DNA of 64,000 nt from G963676095 sp963676095 (GCA_963676095.1 OY781040.1:2480001-2544000); one strand, 5' to 3'; positions 56,030 through 64,000 are shown, counted from the stretch's first letter. The notes: generated by a model not told the origin, from the sequence alone. Translations and numbers: made by a program.

Positions 56030-56187
56030 AAATATTTAACCGAGAAGTTGTAAAGACGCTGGGAATATTTCTTAAATAACTCATCAAATGCCTGGGCATT
56101 ACCCTGCTTCAGATGTTTTACAGCAAGAGAGTCTATATATTTAAAAGTCGATGCCAAGTTTGTCGGTTTAACAGATAAAGACACAAC

Positions 56188-56195
56188 CAAAGTTA
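56188..56195 (-). promoter_or_regulatory. Putative -7 element of the interrupted sigma gene
   Basis: TAACTTTG on the minus strand (56195 to 56188) fits TAnnTTTG and lies 30 bp before the proposed TTG start at 56157. The 195-bp stretch 56158-56352 otherwise holds no gene. Confidence 0.4.
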
Positions 56196-56352
56196 GAATA
56201 AAAACTGAAAATATCCGGAAATTCTAAAAAAATGATATAAAAAGAACTTAAAATATTACAAAAAGCTCATCATCAAATATTATCACAATCTCCATTCTGC
56301 CTCATTGCCTGATAACGTATGGAACAAGTATATAATTATCTTACAAATTAAG

Positions 56353-57534
56353 TTAAACGTACTGCACCTCCACCTTTTTGAAAAATTTTTCTTCCAGTAG
56401 CTTTACAATCCTTTTAACCACGAACTTCCGGATCTCCACCTCGACCGGTTGGCTGGGATCCTGGTGTACCCAATTGATACGTGTCCCGAGGAGGATATGG
56501 ATAACATCATGCTGAAGCAATAGTTTGGCCACATTATCCGGAGCCGTATTTCCCGGACGGGTTTCACTGGTAAAGTTCTCCAGCAGTTCCTCAACCTTTC
56601 CCAGGGTAATTATCCCTTCTGTAACCATTTCGAATCCAGCCATACTGGCAACCGGAGGCACTGCCCCATCCGCAAATTGCTGCTGAATTTCAAGCTCGAG
56701 GTTCAGTTCCCTGGCAATAATCTCAGCGGTTGTTCCTCCGCATACAATCTTTTTCCCCTGAAATTCACTAATTTGTTTTACAAAACCAGCATCCTTACTT
56801 TTATAAAATGGAGGTCCTGTAACAAGCATAAACACCCGCGGCTCACGGAAATAAACGACACCACAACTGGCATCGTCTTTTATCCCGAAATCGTCGTTTA
56901 TAACTGCCTGGTTAATAATTTTCCGGGCCAACCTGTTTGCTGCAATCTCCGGGTCACGGGCCACCTGGTTTTCAGCGAACTTCTGCACCAGTCCCTGCTC
57001 CCATCCCAAAGGGAACCGACCGGAACCAAGCCCGCTTTGCGTAATGCCATCTGTAAAAAAAATAATCCGGTCTTCGAGCATTGGCTTAAATTCCCTGATC
57101 CTTAATATCTTTCCCGCATTCCTGCTCCCCCTGATGTTAATTCCCATTTCCCTGGGTTGGAAAGGTTCTCCATTCCTGAGAATAATGGTAGTAGGATTAT
57201 CGTAATTAATAATCCGCACGACACCTCCATCTTCAATTTCCAGGATTGTAAAGGTCGCATAGCTTTCCTTGCCCTCGCTGCTTTGAGGGAGCGCCCTCAT
57301 AAAGATATTGGCGGCAACCTCAGGCCGGGTATGAAATGAGGTATAATTAAGCGCCATCGAAGCGGTAAGCGTGGCCAGTACGTTCGCTTTTACCCCGTGT
57401 CCAATCCCGTCGGACAATACCAGGATTGTACGCCTCTCCTCGCTGATCCTGCGTGAATAAAAAACATCACCACAGGCCGTTTCCCCTTTCGGCATTTTTT
57501 GCTGCAGGTCTATTTCGATATGATAATCAGCCAT
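56353..57534 (-). CDS. SpoIIE-type PP2C-like protein phosphatase
   Basis: A 393-residue protein. Residues ~1-215 form a SpoIIE/PP2C-like phosphatase: CGDVFYSRRISEERRTILVL then SDGIGHGVKANVLATLTAS (first metal Asp in the SDGIGHG motif) and a late GIKDDASCGVVYF (second metal Asp). The C-terminal ~175 residues (VFMLVTGPPFYKSKDAGFVK..., GGTTAEIIARELNLELEIQQ) are an alpha/beta region I cannot name. It lies 48 bp after a PAS-domain gene on the same strand, and both diverge from a hydrogenase operon that includes an HATPase-type regulator. A partner-switching (phosphatase/anti-sigma-like kinase) circuit controlling the hydrogenase is likely by context. Confidence 0.85.
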   Translation of the reverse strand: MADYHIEIDLQQKMPKGETACGDVFYSRRISEERRTILVLSDGIGHGVKANVLATLTASMALNYTSFHTRPEVAANIFMRALPQSSEGKESYATFTILEIEDGGVVRIINYDNPTTIILRNGEPFQPREMGINIRGSRNAGKILRIREFKPMLEDRIIFFTDGITQSGLGSGRFPLGWEQGLVQKFAENQVARDPEIAANRLARKIINQAVINDDFGIKDDASCGVVYFREPRVFMLVTGPPFYKSKDAGFVKQISEFQGKKIVCGGTTAEIIARELNLELEIQQQFADGAVPPVASMAGFEMVTEGIITLGKVEELLENFTSETRPGNTAPDNVAKLLLQHDVIHILLGTRINWVHQDPSQPVEVEIRKFVVKRIVKLLEEKFFKKVEVQYV

Positions 57535-57582
57535 TAAATAATTGATGAATTATAATTGATTGTTTATTGTTTCGTCTTTTAA

Positions 57583-58512
57583 TCAGTTGTCTTCTTCATC
57601 GTATTTATAGGATTCGATAATCGAACTGAGCATCTTCTCGGTCAGGGCTGCATTTTCCCCAAGCAGGAAAGCGATCTTCTGCACCGTTTCCAGGTTCCGG
57701 CGGTTTACCTGCTGAGCCCTGCTAATGATTTCTTCCCGGACAAGCGAAGGGGCAGACATATCACGGATCAATGCCCCGACCACCCTGTTTTTATAAATCG
57801 TAATCACGGAAACCTGAAGCAACTTGTTCTGTATCTTCAGGTCGCGTTCGAGCATATTTTCTCCGCTGGCAAGAAGAGCGGAAAACATTTTGTAAACCAC
57901 TTCGGGTACCAGCTCTTTGAAATCAGCCCCATGCAGCCCCGGAACCGTATCGAAAAGTTCTTCCGTTTCACTGCCGAACATCCGGGCAAACCCCAGATTA
58001 CAGTCTATTACTTTAAAATCGTTATTTACAATTACGATCCCTGCCCTGATCTTGTGCATCATTACGGATGCAATTACTGTAGCTTCCCTGGCTTTTTCAA
58101 GTTTCCTTTCTGTCTTTTTTCTTTCTGTAATATCAAAAATAGAGCCGACAATCCCGGTGATAGCACCATCCCGGTCCCTGATTACGGCTTTATTAAACAC
58201 AACATCCCGGATAGCTCCGTCCGAACAACGGAATTTCGTTTCATAAACCTGGTCTGCACGGCTTTCGAAGAGCTCATGGTCGTGATGTGCATATATTTCC
58301 GCTATCTCGGAAGGCTGGATGTCGAATACCGTTTTCCCTACAATTTCATCCTTGCTCAACCCGATAAACCGTTCGTGTGCCTTGTTGCATGTTTTGTAAA
58401 TACCATGAATATCCCGGTAAAAAATGGGTATCGGAAGTGCATCTATAATTTGCTGGTGAAGGTCCGGATTGTCCGGTATCTCTTCATTAAAAGGGATTTT
58501 TTCGTATATCAT
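57583..58512 (-). CDS. Two-PAS-domain sensor protein
   Basis: A 309-residue cytosolic protein with no transmembrane segment. The first PAS domain (~20-135) contains IDALPIPIFYRDIHGIYKTC, GLSKDEIVGKTVFDI and the PAC end GITGIVGSIFDITERKKTER. A second PAS-like domain (~150-265) includes HKIRAGIVIVNNDFKVIDCN. The tail is helical (NRRNLETVQKIAFLLGENAA), with no kinase or output domain. It would sense a redox or small-molecule cue and pass it to the SpoIIE phosphatase encoded next to it. Its start at 58512 faces the PHP gene across a 200-bp divergent region. Confidence 0.85.
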   Translation of the reverse strand: MIYEKIPFNEEIPDNPDLHQQIIDALPIPIFYRDIHGIYKTCNKAHERFIGLSKDEIVGKTVFDIQPSEIAEIYAHHDHELFESRADQVYETKFRCSDGAIRDVVFNKAVIRDRDGAITGIVGSIFDITERKKTERKLEKAREATVIASVMMHKIRAGIVIVNNDFKVIDCNLGFARMFGSETEELFDTVPGLHGADFKELVPEVVYKMFSALLASGENMLERDLKIQNKLLQVSVITIYKNRVVGALIRDMSAPSLVREEIISRAQQVNRRNLETVQKIAFLLGENAALTEKMLSSIIESYKYDEEDN

Positions 58513-58657
58513 GACCGGCTGAAATATTTATTTTAAATGTATATAACTTAATCTTCTTTTGTTTAATAAAAAGTCGATATGACATTCGTTTGCACCTGCG
58601 ACTTATTTTTATTGAAAAATACAAAATAAGATTATTTTTTTTATTGACCGGAAAATT

Positions 58658-58665
58658 TAATTTTG
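58658..58665 (+). promoter_or_regulatory. Putative -7 element for the hydrogenase-linked PHP operon
   Basis: TAATTTTG fits TAnnTTTG and lies 47 bp before the PHP-domain ATG in the divergent 58513-58712 gap. No -33 TTTG at good spacing was seen. Confidence 0.4.
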
Positions 58666-58712
58666 ACTACCACTCGATTTGGATTCAATCTTTTAACGGA
58701 TATTTATAAAAA

Positions 58713-59459
58713 ATGAAAACATTCCGGGCCGACTTACATATTCACACGGTTTTATCTCCCTGCGCAAGTCTGGAAATGAGCCCGGCAAAGATCATAGAAA
58801 AGGCCCTCGAGCAAAAGCTGGACCTGATTGCCGTTACCGACCATAACAGTACGCGGCAGTGTGCCCTGACAAAAAAACTGGCAGAACAAAGAGGATTATC
58901 CGTGCTTTTGGGATGCGAGGTCAATACTTCGGAAGAAGTTCATGTCCTTTGCTTTTTCAGGGACCTGGAAACCACCCGGATATTTCAGAAATTTCTGGAT
59001 AAACATTTACCAAAGATACAGAATAAGCCTGATTTTCTGGGGTATCAGCTCATTCTTGACGAGCATGAAACGATCACCGGGGAAGAACCTTATTTTCTGG
59101 GAAGCGGATTGTATTCCGGGATTGATACAATCGGAAATTTGGTAGATAAGCTGCAGGGCATTTTCATTCCGGCGCATATCGACAGGCCCCATAACAGTAT
59201 TTTCAGCCAACTGGGCTTTCTCCCTCCCTCACTGAAAACAGATGCCCTGCAGATCAGCAGGTATGCAGATGAACATAAAACAAAAATCCGCTATAACATT
59301 CCTGATGATATCACAATAATCAGCTGCTCAGATGCTCATTATCCTGAAGATGTGGGAAGCGGCGTAACCCGTTTTTTTATGGAGGAATTATCTTTTGCCG
59401 AGATAAAACTTGCCCTGAACAGGCAACAGGGAAGATACACGGAAATTGAAAAAAAATAA
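58713..59459 (+). CDS. PHP-domain metal-dependent phosphoesterase
   Basis: A 248-residue PHP-fold protein with the expected metal ligands: FRADLHIHTVLSPCAS (His-x-His), IAVTDHNSTRQC (Asp-His), GCEVNT (Glu), FIPAHIDRPHNSIF (His) and ISCSDAHYPEDVGS (Asp-x-His). It is a stand-alone PHP domain, as found in RNase AM/YciV-like and histidinol-phosphatase-like proteins. Stand-alone PHP genes are commonly found beside NADH-dependent [FeFe]-hydrogenase genes. It begins the plus-strand operon, 30 bp ahead of the ATPase-type regulator. Its substrate is unknown; a nucleotide second messenger is possible but not shown. Confidence 0.85.
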   Translation: MKTFRADLHIHTVLSPCASLEMSPAKIIEKALEQKLDLIAVTDHNSTRQCALTKKLAEQRGLSVLLGCEVNTSEEVHVLCFFRDLETTRIFQKFLDKHLPKIQNKPDFLGYQLILDEHETITGEEPYFLGSGLYSGIDTIGNLVDKLQGIFIPAHIDRPHNSIFSQLGFLPPSLKTDALQISRYADEHKTKIRYNIPDDITIISCSDAHYPEDVGSGVTRFFMEELSFAEIKLALNRQQGRYTEIEKK

Positions 59460-59489
59460 AGGAACCCGGAATAGCAGAACAAAATTTAA

Positions 59490-60038
59490 ATGCAGGAATT
59501 ATCATTACATATTCTGGATATCGTTAGAAATTCGATCAGGGCCAATGCTTCCCTGATACAAACAGACATTGAAGAACTCCCCGGCAAAGACCAGTATGTC
59601 ATCAGGATTTCCGACAACGGGACCGGCATGAGCTATGAGGAGCTGAAAAAAGTAACAAACCCGTTCTTTACTTCCCGGACGCGGAGAAAAGTGGGTTTGG
59701 GAATCCCGTTACTGAAACAAAATGCCGAGCAAACAGGAGGTTTTGTAGAGCTTCAATCCACTGAAGGGAAAGGGACAACGATAAGGGCTGTTTTCGGGTT
59801 CAGCCATATAGACAGGCCTGTTCTGGGTGACATTGCCGGTACTTTACTGATTCTGTATTCGAACGAAAAAAGTGCAGAACTTGTTTACCGGCACAAAACT
59901 GCTATAGGGGAATTCTGCTTCGATTCCCGTGAAATAAAAAGTACACTGGAAGGAGTTTCCGTTAATAACGCCAAGGTAAGATCATTCCTGCTGGAAATGA
60001 TCCGGGAAAATTTAAAGCAAATCCAGGCAAGCGAATAA
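59490..60038 (+). CDS. HATPase-domain (anti-sigma/histidine-kinase-like) ATP-binding regulator
   Basis: A 182-residue GHKL ATPase domain: N-box LDIVRNSIRANAS, G1 box ISDNGTGMSYEE, and G2 box RKVGLGIPLLKQNAEQTGGF with a GKGTTI end. There is no phosphorylatable histidine-bearing dimerisation domain, so it resembles SpoIIAB/RsbW-type serine kinases or free-standing kinase cores. Such proteins are found next to HydA/HydB genes in Firmicutes and Bacteroidota. The divergent SpoIIE phosphatase would be its natural antagonist. It lies 204 bp before the hndB-like gene, which seems to have its own promoter. Confidence 0.83.
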   Translation: MQELSLHILDIVRNSIRANASLIQTDIEELPGKDQYVIRISDNGTGMSYEELKKVTNPFFTSRTRRKVGLGIPLLKQNAEQTGGFVELQSTEGKGTTIRAVFGFSHIDRPVLGDIAGTLLILYSNEKSAELVYRHKTAIGEFCFDSREIKSTLEGVSVNNAKVRSFLLEMIRENLKQIQASE

Positions 60039-60199
60039 ATCTGCACTACTTGTATTTTGCGCTGTTATCGTTCAACTTATATATAAAAACGACTTTTGAT
60101 ACAACTTTTTTGTCCCTCCCTGAGCTGCCTATTTAAAATTGTTTTTTGCATCCGGTTCGTTTCATTGAATTAAATCATCGTTCATTTCGGATAAAAATC

Positions 60200-60207
60200 T
60201 AAATTTG
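60200..60207 (+). promoter_or_regulatory. Putative promoter for the hydrogenase structural genes
   Basis: TAAATTTG fits TAnnTTTG and lies 35 bp before the hndB-like ATG, at the end of a 204-bp AT-rich gap (60039-60242) that contains no other feature. Confidence 0.5.
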
Positions 60208-60242
60208 CGCAAAAAATCAGGTTTTAACCTAATAAAAGAACC

Positions 60243-60638
60243 ATGCCAAAAATCAAATCGCTGGCTGACCTCCGAAAACTAAAAGAAGAGGTCCGGTCAA
60301 AAATCAGTATCCGAGAAAAAGGAGACCATCCGGAAAACCTCGTCCGAATAAAAGTTGCCATGGCCACCTGTGGAATTGCTGCCGGGGCACGGGAAACAAT
60401 GAATTATTTTATCGAGGAGCTCGACCATCAGGGGATTGATGCCCTGATTACCCAGACAGGATGTATGGGTTTCTGTTATGCCGAGCCAACCATCGAACTG
60501 ACATTACCGGGAAAGGAGCCGGTTGTGTACGGGTATGTAAACACAACTAAAGCCCGGGAGATTATAGAGAAACATATTAAGCTCGGGGAACTCACCGACG
60601 GGATTATCCCGGTAAATTTCAATACCATTGACGAATAA
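60243..60638 (+). CDS. hndB: HndB-like [2Fe-2S] thioredoxin-fold ferredoxin subunit
   Basis: A 131-residue protein with a helical N-terminus (IKSLADLRKLKEEVRSKIS) and a thioredoxin-like ferredoxin domain: VRIKVAMATCGIAAGARET (Cys43) and ITQTGCMGFCYAEPTIEL (Cys74, Cys78), then VVYGYVNTTKAREIIEKHI. Only three cysteines are present, which I believe is normal for HndB of the Desulfovibrio-type NADP-reducing hydrogenase. It is not the 24-kDa NuoE-like subunit. It lies 14 bp upstream of hydB, so the two are tightly co-transcribed. The likely role is electron transfer within the HydA/HydB complex. Confidence 0.85.
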   Translation: MPKIKSLADLRKLKEEVRSKISIREKGDHPENLVRIKVAMATCGIAAGARETMNYFIEELDHQGIDALITQTGCMGFCYAEPTIELTLPGKEPVVYGYVNTTKAREIIEKHIKLGELTDGIIPVNFNTIDE

Positions 60639-60652
60639 ATCTTAATTTATTT

Positions 60653-62446
60653 ATGGCAAATTACCATACGCATGTCCTGGTTTGCGGAGGAACAGGATGC
60701 AAAGCGTCTCAAAGCGAACTCATTAAATCCAATCTGAAAAGATGGCTGGCTGAACTGCAACTGGAAGATAAGGTACAGGTAATCCATACCGGTTGTTTCG
60801 GGTTCTGCGAAAAAGGCCCCATTGTAAAAATCCAGCCTGATAATACTTTTTATGTAACAGTTCAACCGGGAGATGTTGAAGAGATCGTAAAGGAACACTT
60901 GTTAAAAGGGAGAAAAGTGGAAAGGTTGCTTTACCGTGACCCCCGGTCGCACGCGAGTGTTTCTGAGAACAAAAACATGGACTTTTATAAAAAACAAGTC
61001 CGTGTGGCCCTTCGTAACTGTGGAATGATTAACCCGGAAAACATCGAAGAATATATAGGTAACGACGGTTACGCAGCGCTGGCAAAATGTCTGGGGGAAT
61101 TTTCTCCGGAGGAAATAATCAGTACGATCAAAGATTCCGGGTTGAGAGGACGGGGCGGCGGTGGCTTCCCGACAGGACTTAAATGGGAAATCACCCGAAA
61201 CTCGAAAGGATCACAGAAATACGTGGTATGCAATGCTGATGAAGGCGACCCTGGTGCATTTATGGACCGTTCAATACTGGAAGGTGACCCACATACCGTA
61301 ATCGAAGGTATGGCTATATGCGGGTACAGCATTGGCGCAGACAAAGGACTTGTTTATATCCGTGCAGAATACCCGCTGGCCGTAGACAGATTAAAAACAG
61401 CCATCGCACAAGCCCGGGAATACGGGCTGCTGGGGAGCAACATCTTAGGATCAACGTTCTGCTTCGACATCGAGATCCGTTATGGGGCAGGAGCTTTTGT
61501 ATGTGGCGAGGAAACGGCCCTGATCCATTCCATGGAAGGGCTCCGCGGAGAACCTACCTTCAAACCCCCCTTCCCGGCACAGGAAGGATATCTGGGAAAA
61601 CCAACCAACGTTAACAACGTGGAAACTTTTGCCAACATCCCCGTAATACTCAACAAAGGGGCAAAATGGTTTAGCAGCATTGGCACTGAAAAATCAAAAG
61701 GGACGAAGGTATTTGCCCTGGCCGGAAAAATCAATAACGTGGGACTGATCGAAGTTCCCATGGGAACAACCCTCAGGGAGGTAATTTACGATATTGGCGG
61801 TGGAATAAAAGACGGAAAAGAGTTCAAGGCAGTGCAGACGGGGGGACCTTCCGGAGGATGCCTTACCAAGGATTTTCTGGACACCCCGATCGATTATGAT
61901 AACCTGCTGGCTGCAGGTTCGATGATGGGATCGGGAGGAATGATCGTCATGGACGAAGACGATTGTATGGTCTCGATCGCAAAATTCTACCTCCAGTTTA
62001 CACTTGAGGAATCGTGTGGAAAATGTGCCCCGTGCCGCATTGGGAACAAACGGCTATATGAAATCCTGGAAAAAATTACAGAAGGGAAAGGGACACCGGA
62101 GGACCTTCAGCGGCTCCGTATGCTAAGCACTGTTATTAAAGATGCTTCCCTTTGCGGGCTGGGACAAACATCGCCCAACCCTGTACTTTCGACCCTCAAT
62201 CATTTTTATGAAGAATATGAGGCCCATGTAACGGAAAAACATTGTCCTGCGGGCCAATGTAAGGCCCTTCTCCGTTACACGATCGATGAAGAAAAATGCA
62301 CAGGATGTACGCTTTGTTCCCGGAATTGCCCGGTGGGTGCCATCTCCGGAGAAAAACGGGAGCCCCATTACATCGACCAGTCGTTATGTATCAAGTGCGG
62401 GGCATGTTATGACAAGTGTAAATTCGGAGCTATCCGTATCAACTAA
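60653..62446 (+). CDS. hydB: NuoF-like flavoprotein subunit of NAD(P)-linked [FeFe]-hydrogenase
   Basis: A 597-residue HydB/HndC. An N-terminal [2Fe-2S] thioredoxin-like domain (LVCGGTGCKASQ, HTGCFGFCEKGPIV; ~1-90) comes first. The NuoF core has GLRGRGGGGFPTGLKWE (NADH loop), VVCNADEGDPGAFMDR (FMN), GAFVCGEETALI, and ESCGKCAPCRIGNKRLYEI (4Fe-4S, ~450). A C-terminal 2x[4Fe-4S] ferredoxin domain (CTGCTLCSRNCPVG, CIKCGACYDKC) ends the protein. It oxidises or reduces NAD(P)(H) and, together with HydA, likely performs flavin-based electron bifurcation with ferredoxin. It lies 11 bp before hydA. Confidence 0.95.
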   Translation: MANYHTHVLVCGGTGCKASQSELIKSNLKRWLAELQLEDKVQVIHTGCFGFCEKGPIVKIQPDNTFYVTVQPGDVEEIVKEHLLKGRKVERLLYRDPRSHASVSENKNMDFYKKQVRVALRNCGMINPENIEEYIGNDGYAALAKCLGEFSPEEIISTIKDSGLRGRGGGGFPTGLKWEITRNSKGSQKYVVCNADEGDPGAFMDRSILEGDPHTVIEGMAICGYSIGADKGLVYIRAEYPLAVDRLKTAIAQAREYGLLGSNILGSTFCFDIEIRYGAGAFVCGEETALIHSMEGLRGEPTFKPPFPAQEGYLGKPTNVNNVETFANIPVILNKGAKWFSSIGTEKSKGTKVFALAGKINNVGLIEVPMGTTLREVIYDIGGGIKDGKEFKAVQTGGPSGGCLTKDFLDTPIDYDNLLAAGSMMGSGGMIVMDEDDCMVSIAKFYLQFTLEESCGKCAPCRIGNKRLYEILEKITEGKGTPEDLQRLRMLSTVIKDASLCGLGQTSPNPVLSTLNHFYEEYEAHVTEKHCPAGQCKALLRYTIDEEKCTGCTLCSRNCPVGAISGEKREPHYIDQSLCIKCGACYDKCKFGAIRIN

Positions 62447-62457
62447 ACCAATAGCAG

Positions 62458-64000
62458 ATGCAAAAAATCAATTTAACAATAGATAATAAACCGATAGCAG
62501 TAGAAAAAGGTGCTACCATACTGGAAGCTGCAGCAAGTATCGGCATTGAGATACCCACACTGTGCTATATGAAACTCCACGACATGAACATCGAGAACAA
62601 ACCGGGGGGATGCCGTGTCTGTGTGGTCGAAGTGAAAGGAAGGCGCAATCTTGCACCTGCGTGCTGTACAGAGGCAACAGAAGGTATGGATGTAAGTACG
62701 CATTCCATGCGCGCCGTGAACGCCCGCAGGACCATCGTGGAGCTCATTTTATCCGATCATCCGGCTGACTGCCTGGTCTGTGCCAAATCGGGGAACTGCG
62801 AACTACAGAAACTGGCCCAGCATCTGGGCATACGGGAGATCCATTACAAGGGAGAACAATCGACTTACCGGGAAGACACTTCCCCTGCAATTATCCGTGA
62901 CATGGACAAGTGTATCCTGTGCCGCCGCTGCGAGACCATGTGCAACAAAATTCAGACCGTGGGAGTACTCTCTGCCGTTAACAGAGGATTTACCGCTGTC
63001 GTTTCACCGGCTTTCGAAATGAACCTTGATCATTCGGCCTGTACCTACTGCGGTCAATGCGTTGCTGTTTGCCCAACAGGAGCCCTGACTGAGGTGGATG
63101 AAACAGGGGCTGTGATCCGGGCCCTTTCGGATCCCTCAAAAATGGTAATCGTGCAGACGGCCCCGGCAGTAAGGGCTGCGCTGGGCGAAGAATTCGGGAT
63201 GGAACCGGGAACCATTGTTACCGGCAAAATGGCTGCAGCTTTGCGCCGGCTCGGATTTGATTATGTATTCGACACCGACTTTGCAGCCGACCTGACCATC
63301 ATGGAAGAAGGAACGGAACTACTGTCCCGCCTCAACAGGTACCTGGCCGGCGATAAAAAAGTAAAACTTCCTATCCTGACCTCCTGTTGTCCCGCATGGG
63401 TGAAATTTTTCGAGCACCAGTTTCCCAACCTGAAGGACATCCCTTCGACAGCAAGGTCCCCTCAACAAATGTTCGGGTCGATCGCCAAAACCTATTTTGC
63501 AGAAAAAATGAACATTAAACGGGAAGACCTGATCGTTGTTTCAATCATGCCCTGCGTTGCAAAAAAATACGAACGCGGACGTGGCGAGTTTGCAGTAAAA
63601 AACAACCCTGACGTCGATTACGCACTAACTACACGTGAACTGGCCCAACTAATCAATCTGGCAAACATCGACTTCCGTTCGCTTCCTGACGAAGATTTCG
63701 ACAGCCCGCTGGGCGAATCCTCTGGAGCCGGGGTTATATTCGGAACAACAGGCGGAGTTATCGAAGCTGCCGTACGGACTGCATACGAAATTTATACAGG
63801 GAAAGCGCTTCCCCGCCTCGACTTCGAGGAACTGCGGGGAATGGAGGGCCTTCGTAAAGCATCCATCAGCTTCGGAGAAATTAACATTAACATCGGCATT
63901 GCCCACGGGCTGGGAAATGCTCGTAAACTGCTCGAGGAAATCAGAGAAGGAAAAAGTGAGTTCCATGCCATAGAAATCATGTCGTGCCCTGGCGGTTGTA
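62458..64000 (+). CDS. hydA: [FeFe]-hydrogenase catalytic subunit HydA (3' end outside window)
   Basis: 514 residues are visible from the ATG at 62458; the window ends right after the last H-cluster cysteine. An N-terminal [2Fe-2S] domain (Cys36, GCRVC at 52-55, Cys69) is followed by the His-Cys3 cluster (HPADCLVC...GNC, 101-114) and two [4Fe-4S] clusters (CILCRRCETMC, CTYCGQCVAVC). The H-cluster motifs are complete: TSCCPAW (Cys310/311), MPCVAKKYE (Cys366) and SCPGGC (Cys510, Cys514). It is a large modular hydrogenase of the type that works with HydB. It would make H2 from NADH plus reduced ferredoxin, or the reverse, in a strict anaerobe. Confidence 0.96.
   Translation, partial: MQKINLTIDNKPIAVEKGATILEAAASIGIEIPTLCYMKLHDMNIENKPGGCRVCVVEVKGRRNLAPACCTEATEGMDVSTHSMRAVNARRTIVELILSDHPADCLVCAKSGNCELQKLAQHLGIREIHYKGEQSTYREDTSPAIIRDMDKCILCRRCETMCNKIQTVGVLSAVNRGFTAVVSPAFEMNLDHSACTYCGQCVAVCPTGALTEVDETGAVIRALSDPSKMVIVQTAPAVRAALGEEFGMEPGTIVTGKMAAALRRLGFDYVFDTDFAADLTIMEEGTELLSRLNRYLAGDKKVKLPILTSCCPAWVKFFEHQFPNLKDIPSTARSPQQMFGSIAKTYFAEKMNIKREDLIVVSIMPCVAKKYERGRGEFAVKNNPDVDYALTTRELAQLINLANIDFRSLPDEDFDSPLGESSGAGVIFGTTGGVIEAAVRTAYEIYTGKALPRLDFEELRGMEGLRKASISFGEININIGIAHGLGNARKLLEEIREGKSEFHAIEIMSCPGGC

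Larger units (their letters stand above)
53864..56157 (-). pseudogene. ECF sigma factor gene interrupted by an IS66-type element (locus 7)
   Basis: The 5' part (56157-56030) encodes, from a probable TTG start, ASTFKYIDSLAVKHLKQGN...QRLYNFSVKYL. The 3' part (54329-53864) continues KSAEEAEEVVQEVFLYIWDK... through region 4 (LPERRREIFIKRKYENLSVRQIAEDLGISPNTVENQL) to a hydrophobic tail. Removing the element plus one AAATATTT copy gives 128 + 466 = 594 nt, exactly 198 codons. The junction sits at the start of the region 2 core (YLKSAEEAEE). The intact relative at 33536-34132 aligns through the junction. The 3' fragment alone lacks the promoter-recognition half of region 2, so function should be lost. 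An ATG-like start at 54259 is not the true start. Confidence 0.92.

Noticed and set aside
60243..60638. Loss of a cluster-ligand cysteine in the HndB-like protein
   Set aside because: Only three cysteines are visible, but I believe this is usual for HndB homologues, so it is not treated as a defect.
1..64000. CRISPR arrays, tRNA and rRNA genes
   Set aside because: No regularly spaced repeats, cloverleaf-like sequences or rRNA-like segments were noticed on reading; a dedicated scan (tRNAscan, Infernal) would be decisive.

Overview
The window reads as chromosome of an anaerobic, polysaccharide-degrading Bacteroidota, probably in the Bacteroidales/Marinilabiliales range. The evidence is four SusC/SusD outer-membrane uptake pairs, each preceded by an ECF sigma factor and a FecR-type anti-sigma factor. 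TAnnTTTG promoter elements, secreted glycosidases with lipoprotein or Sec signals, and an [FeFe]-hydrogenase cluster fit the same picture. No rRNA, tRNA or CRISPR array was seen.

Layout. (1) 1-9824, minus strand: sigma, FecR, SusC, SusD, then RidA, a SelA-like PLP enzyme and an amidohydrolase that runs off the left edge. All three enzymes carry export signals, two of them twin-arginine type. (2) 10062-12437: a siderophore-type TonB receptor. (3) 12726-17037: an amino-sugar locus (AgaI-like isomerase, Gfo/Idh/MocA oxidoreductase, DUF1080 3-keto-glycoside hydrolase) divergent from a DeoR/AgaR-like repressor, with TTTCGTTT-type operators between them. (4) 17230-25795, plus strand: sigma, FecR, SusC, SusD and a GH15-like glycosidase. 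(5) 26123-33278, minus strand: a heavy-metal efflux operon (small Cys-rich protein, CusA fused to a TolC-like domain, adaptor) and a lipoprotein nucleoside hydrolase. (6) 33536-40861, plus strand: sigma, FecR, SusC, SusD, closed by a strong terminator and convergent with a GH92 alpha-mannosidase. (7) 43439-56157, minus strand: a fourth uptake locus with a secreted TIM-barrel-like protein of unrecognised family. (8) 56353-64000: a SpoIIE phosphatase and a PAS protein divergent from a hydrogenase operon (PHP protein, ATPase-type regulator, HndB-like ferredoxin, NuoF-like HydB, [FeFe]-hydrogenase HydA, which runs off the right edge).

Main discoveries. In locus 7 both regulators are broken by independent insertion sequences. 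An IS630-type element (TA duplication) sits in fecR, and an IS66-type element (8-bp AAATATTT duplication) sits in the sigma gene. Removing each element with one duplication copy restores an exact in-frame gene. Across all four uptake loci, a stem-loop lies between fecR and susC and another lies just after susD, so every susCD pair is bracketed by hairpins. Locus 1 looks like an uncharacterised uptake system coupled to exported PLP and RidA chemistry. Functions are inferred by reading sequences against remembered families; no database search was run.
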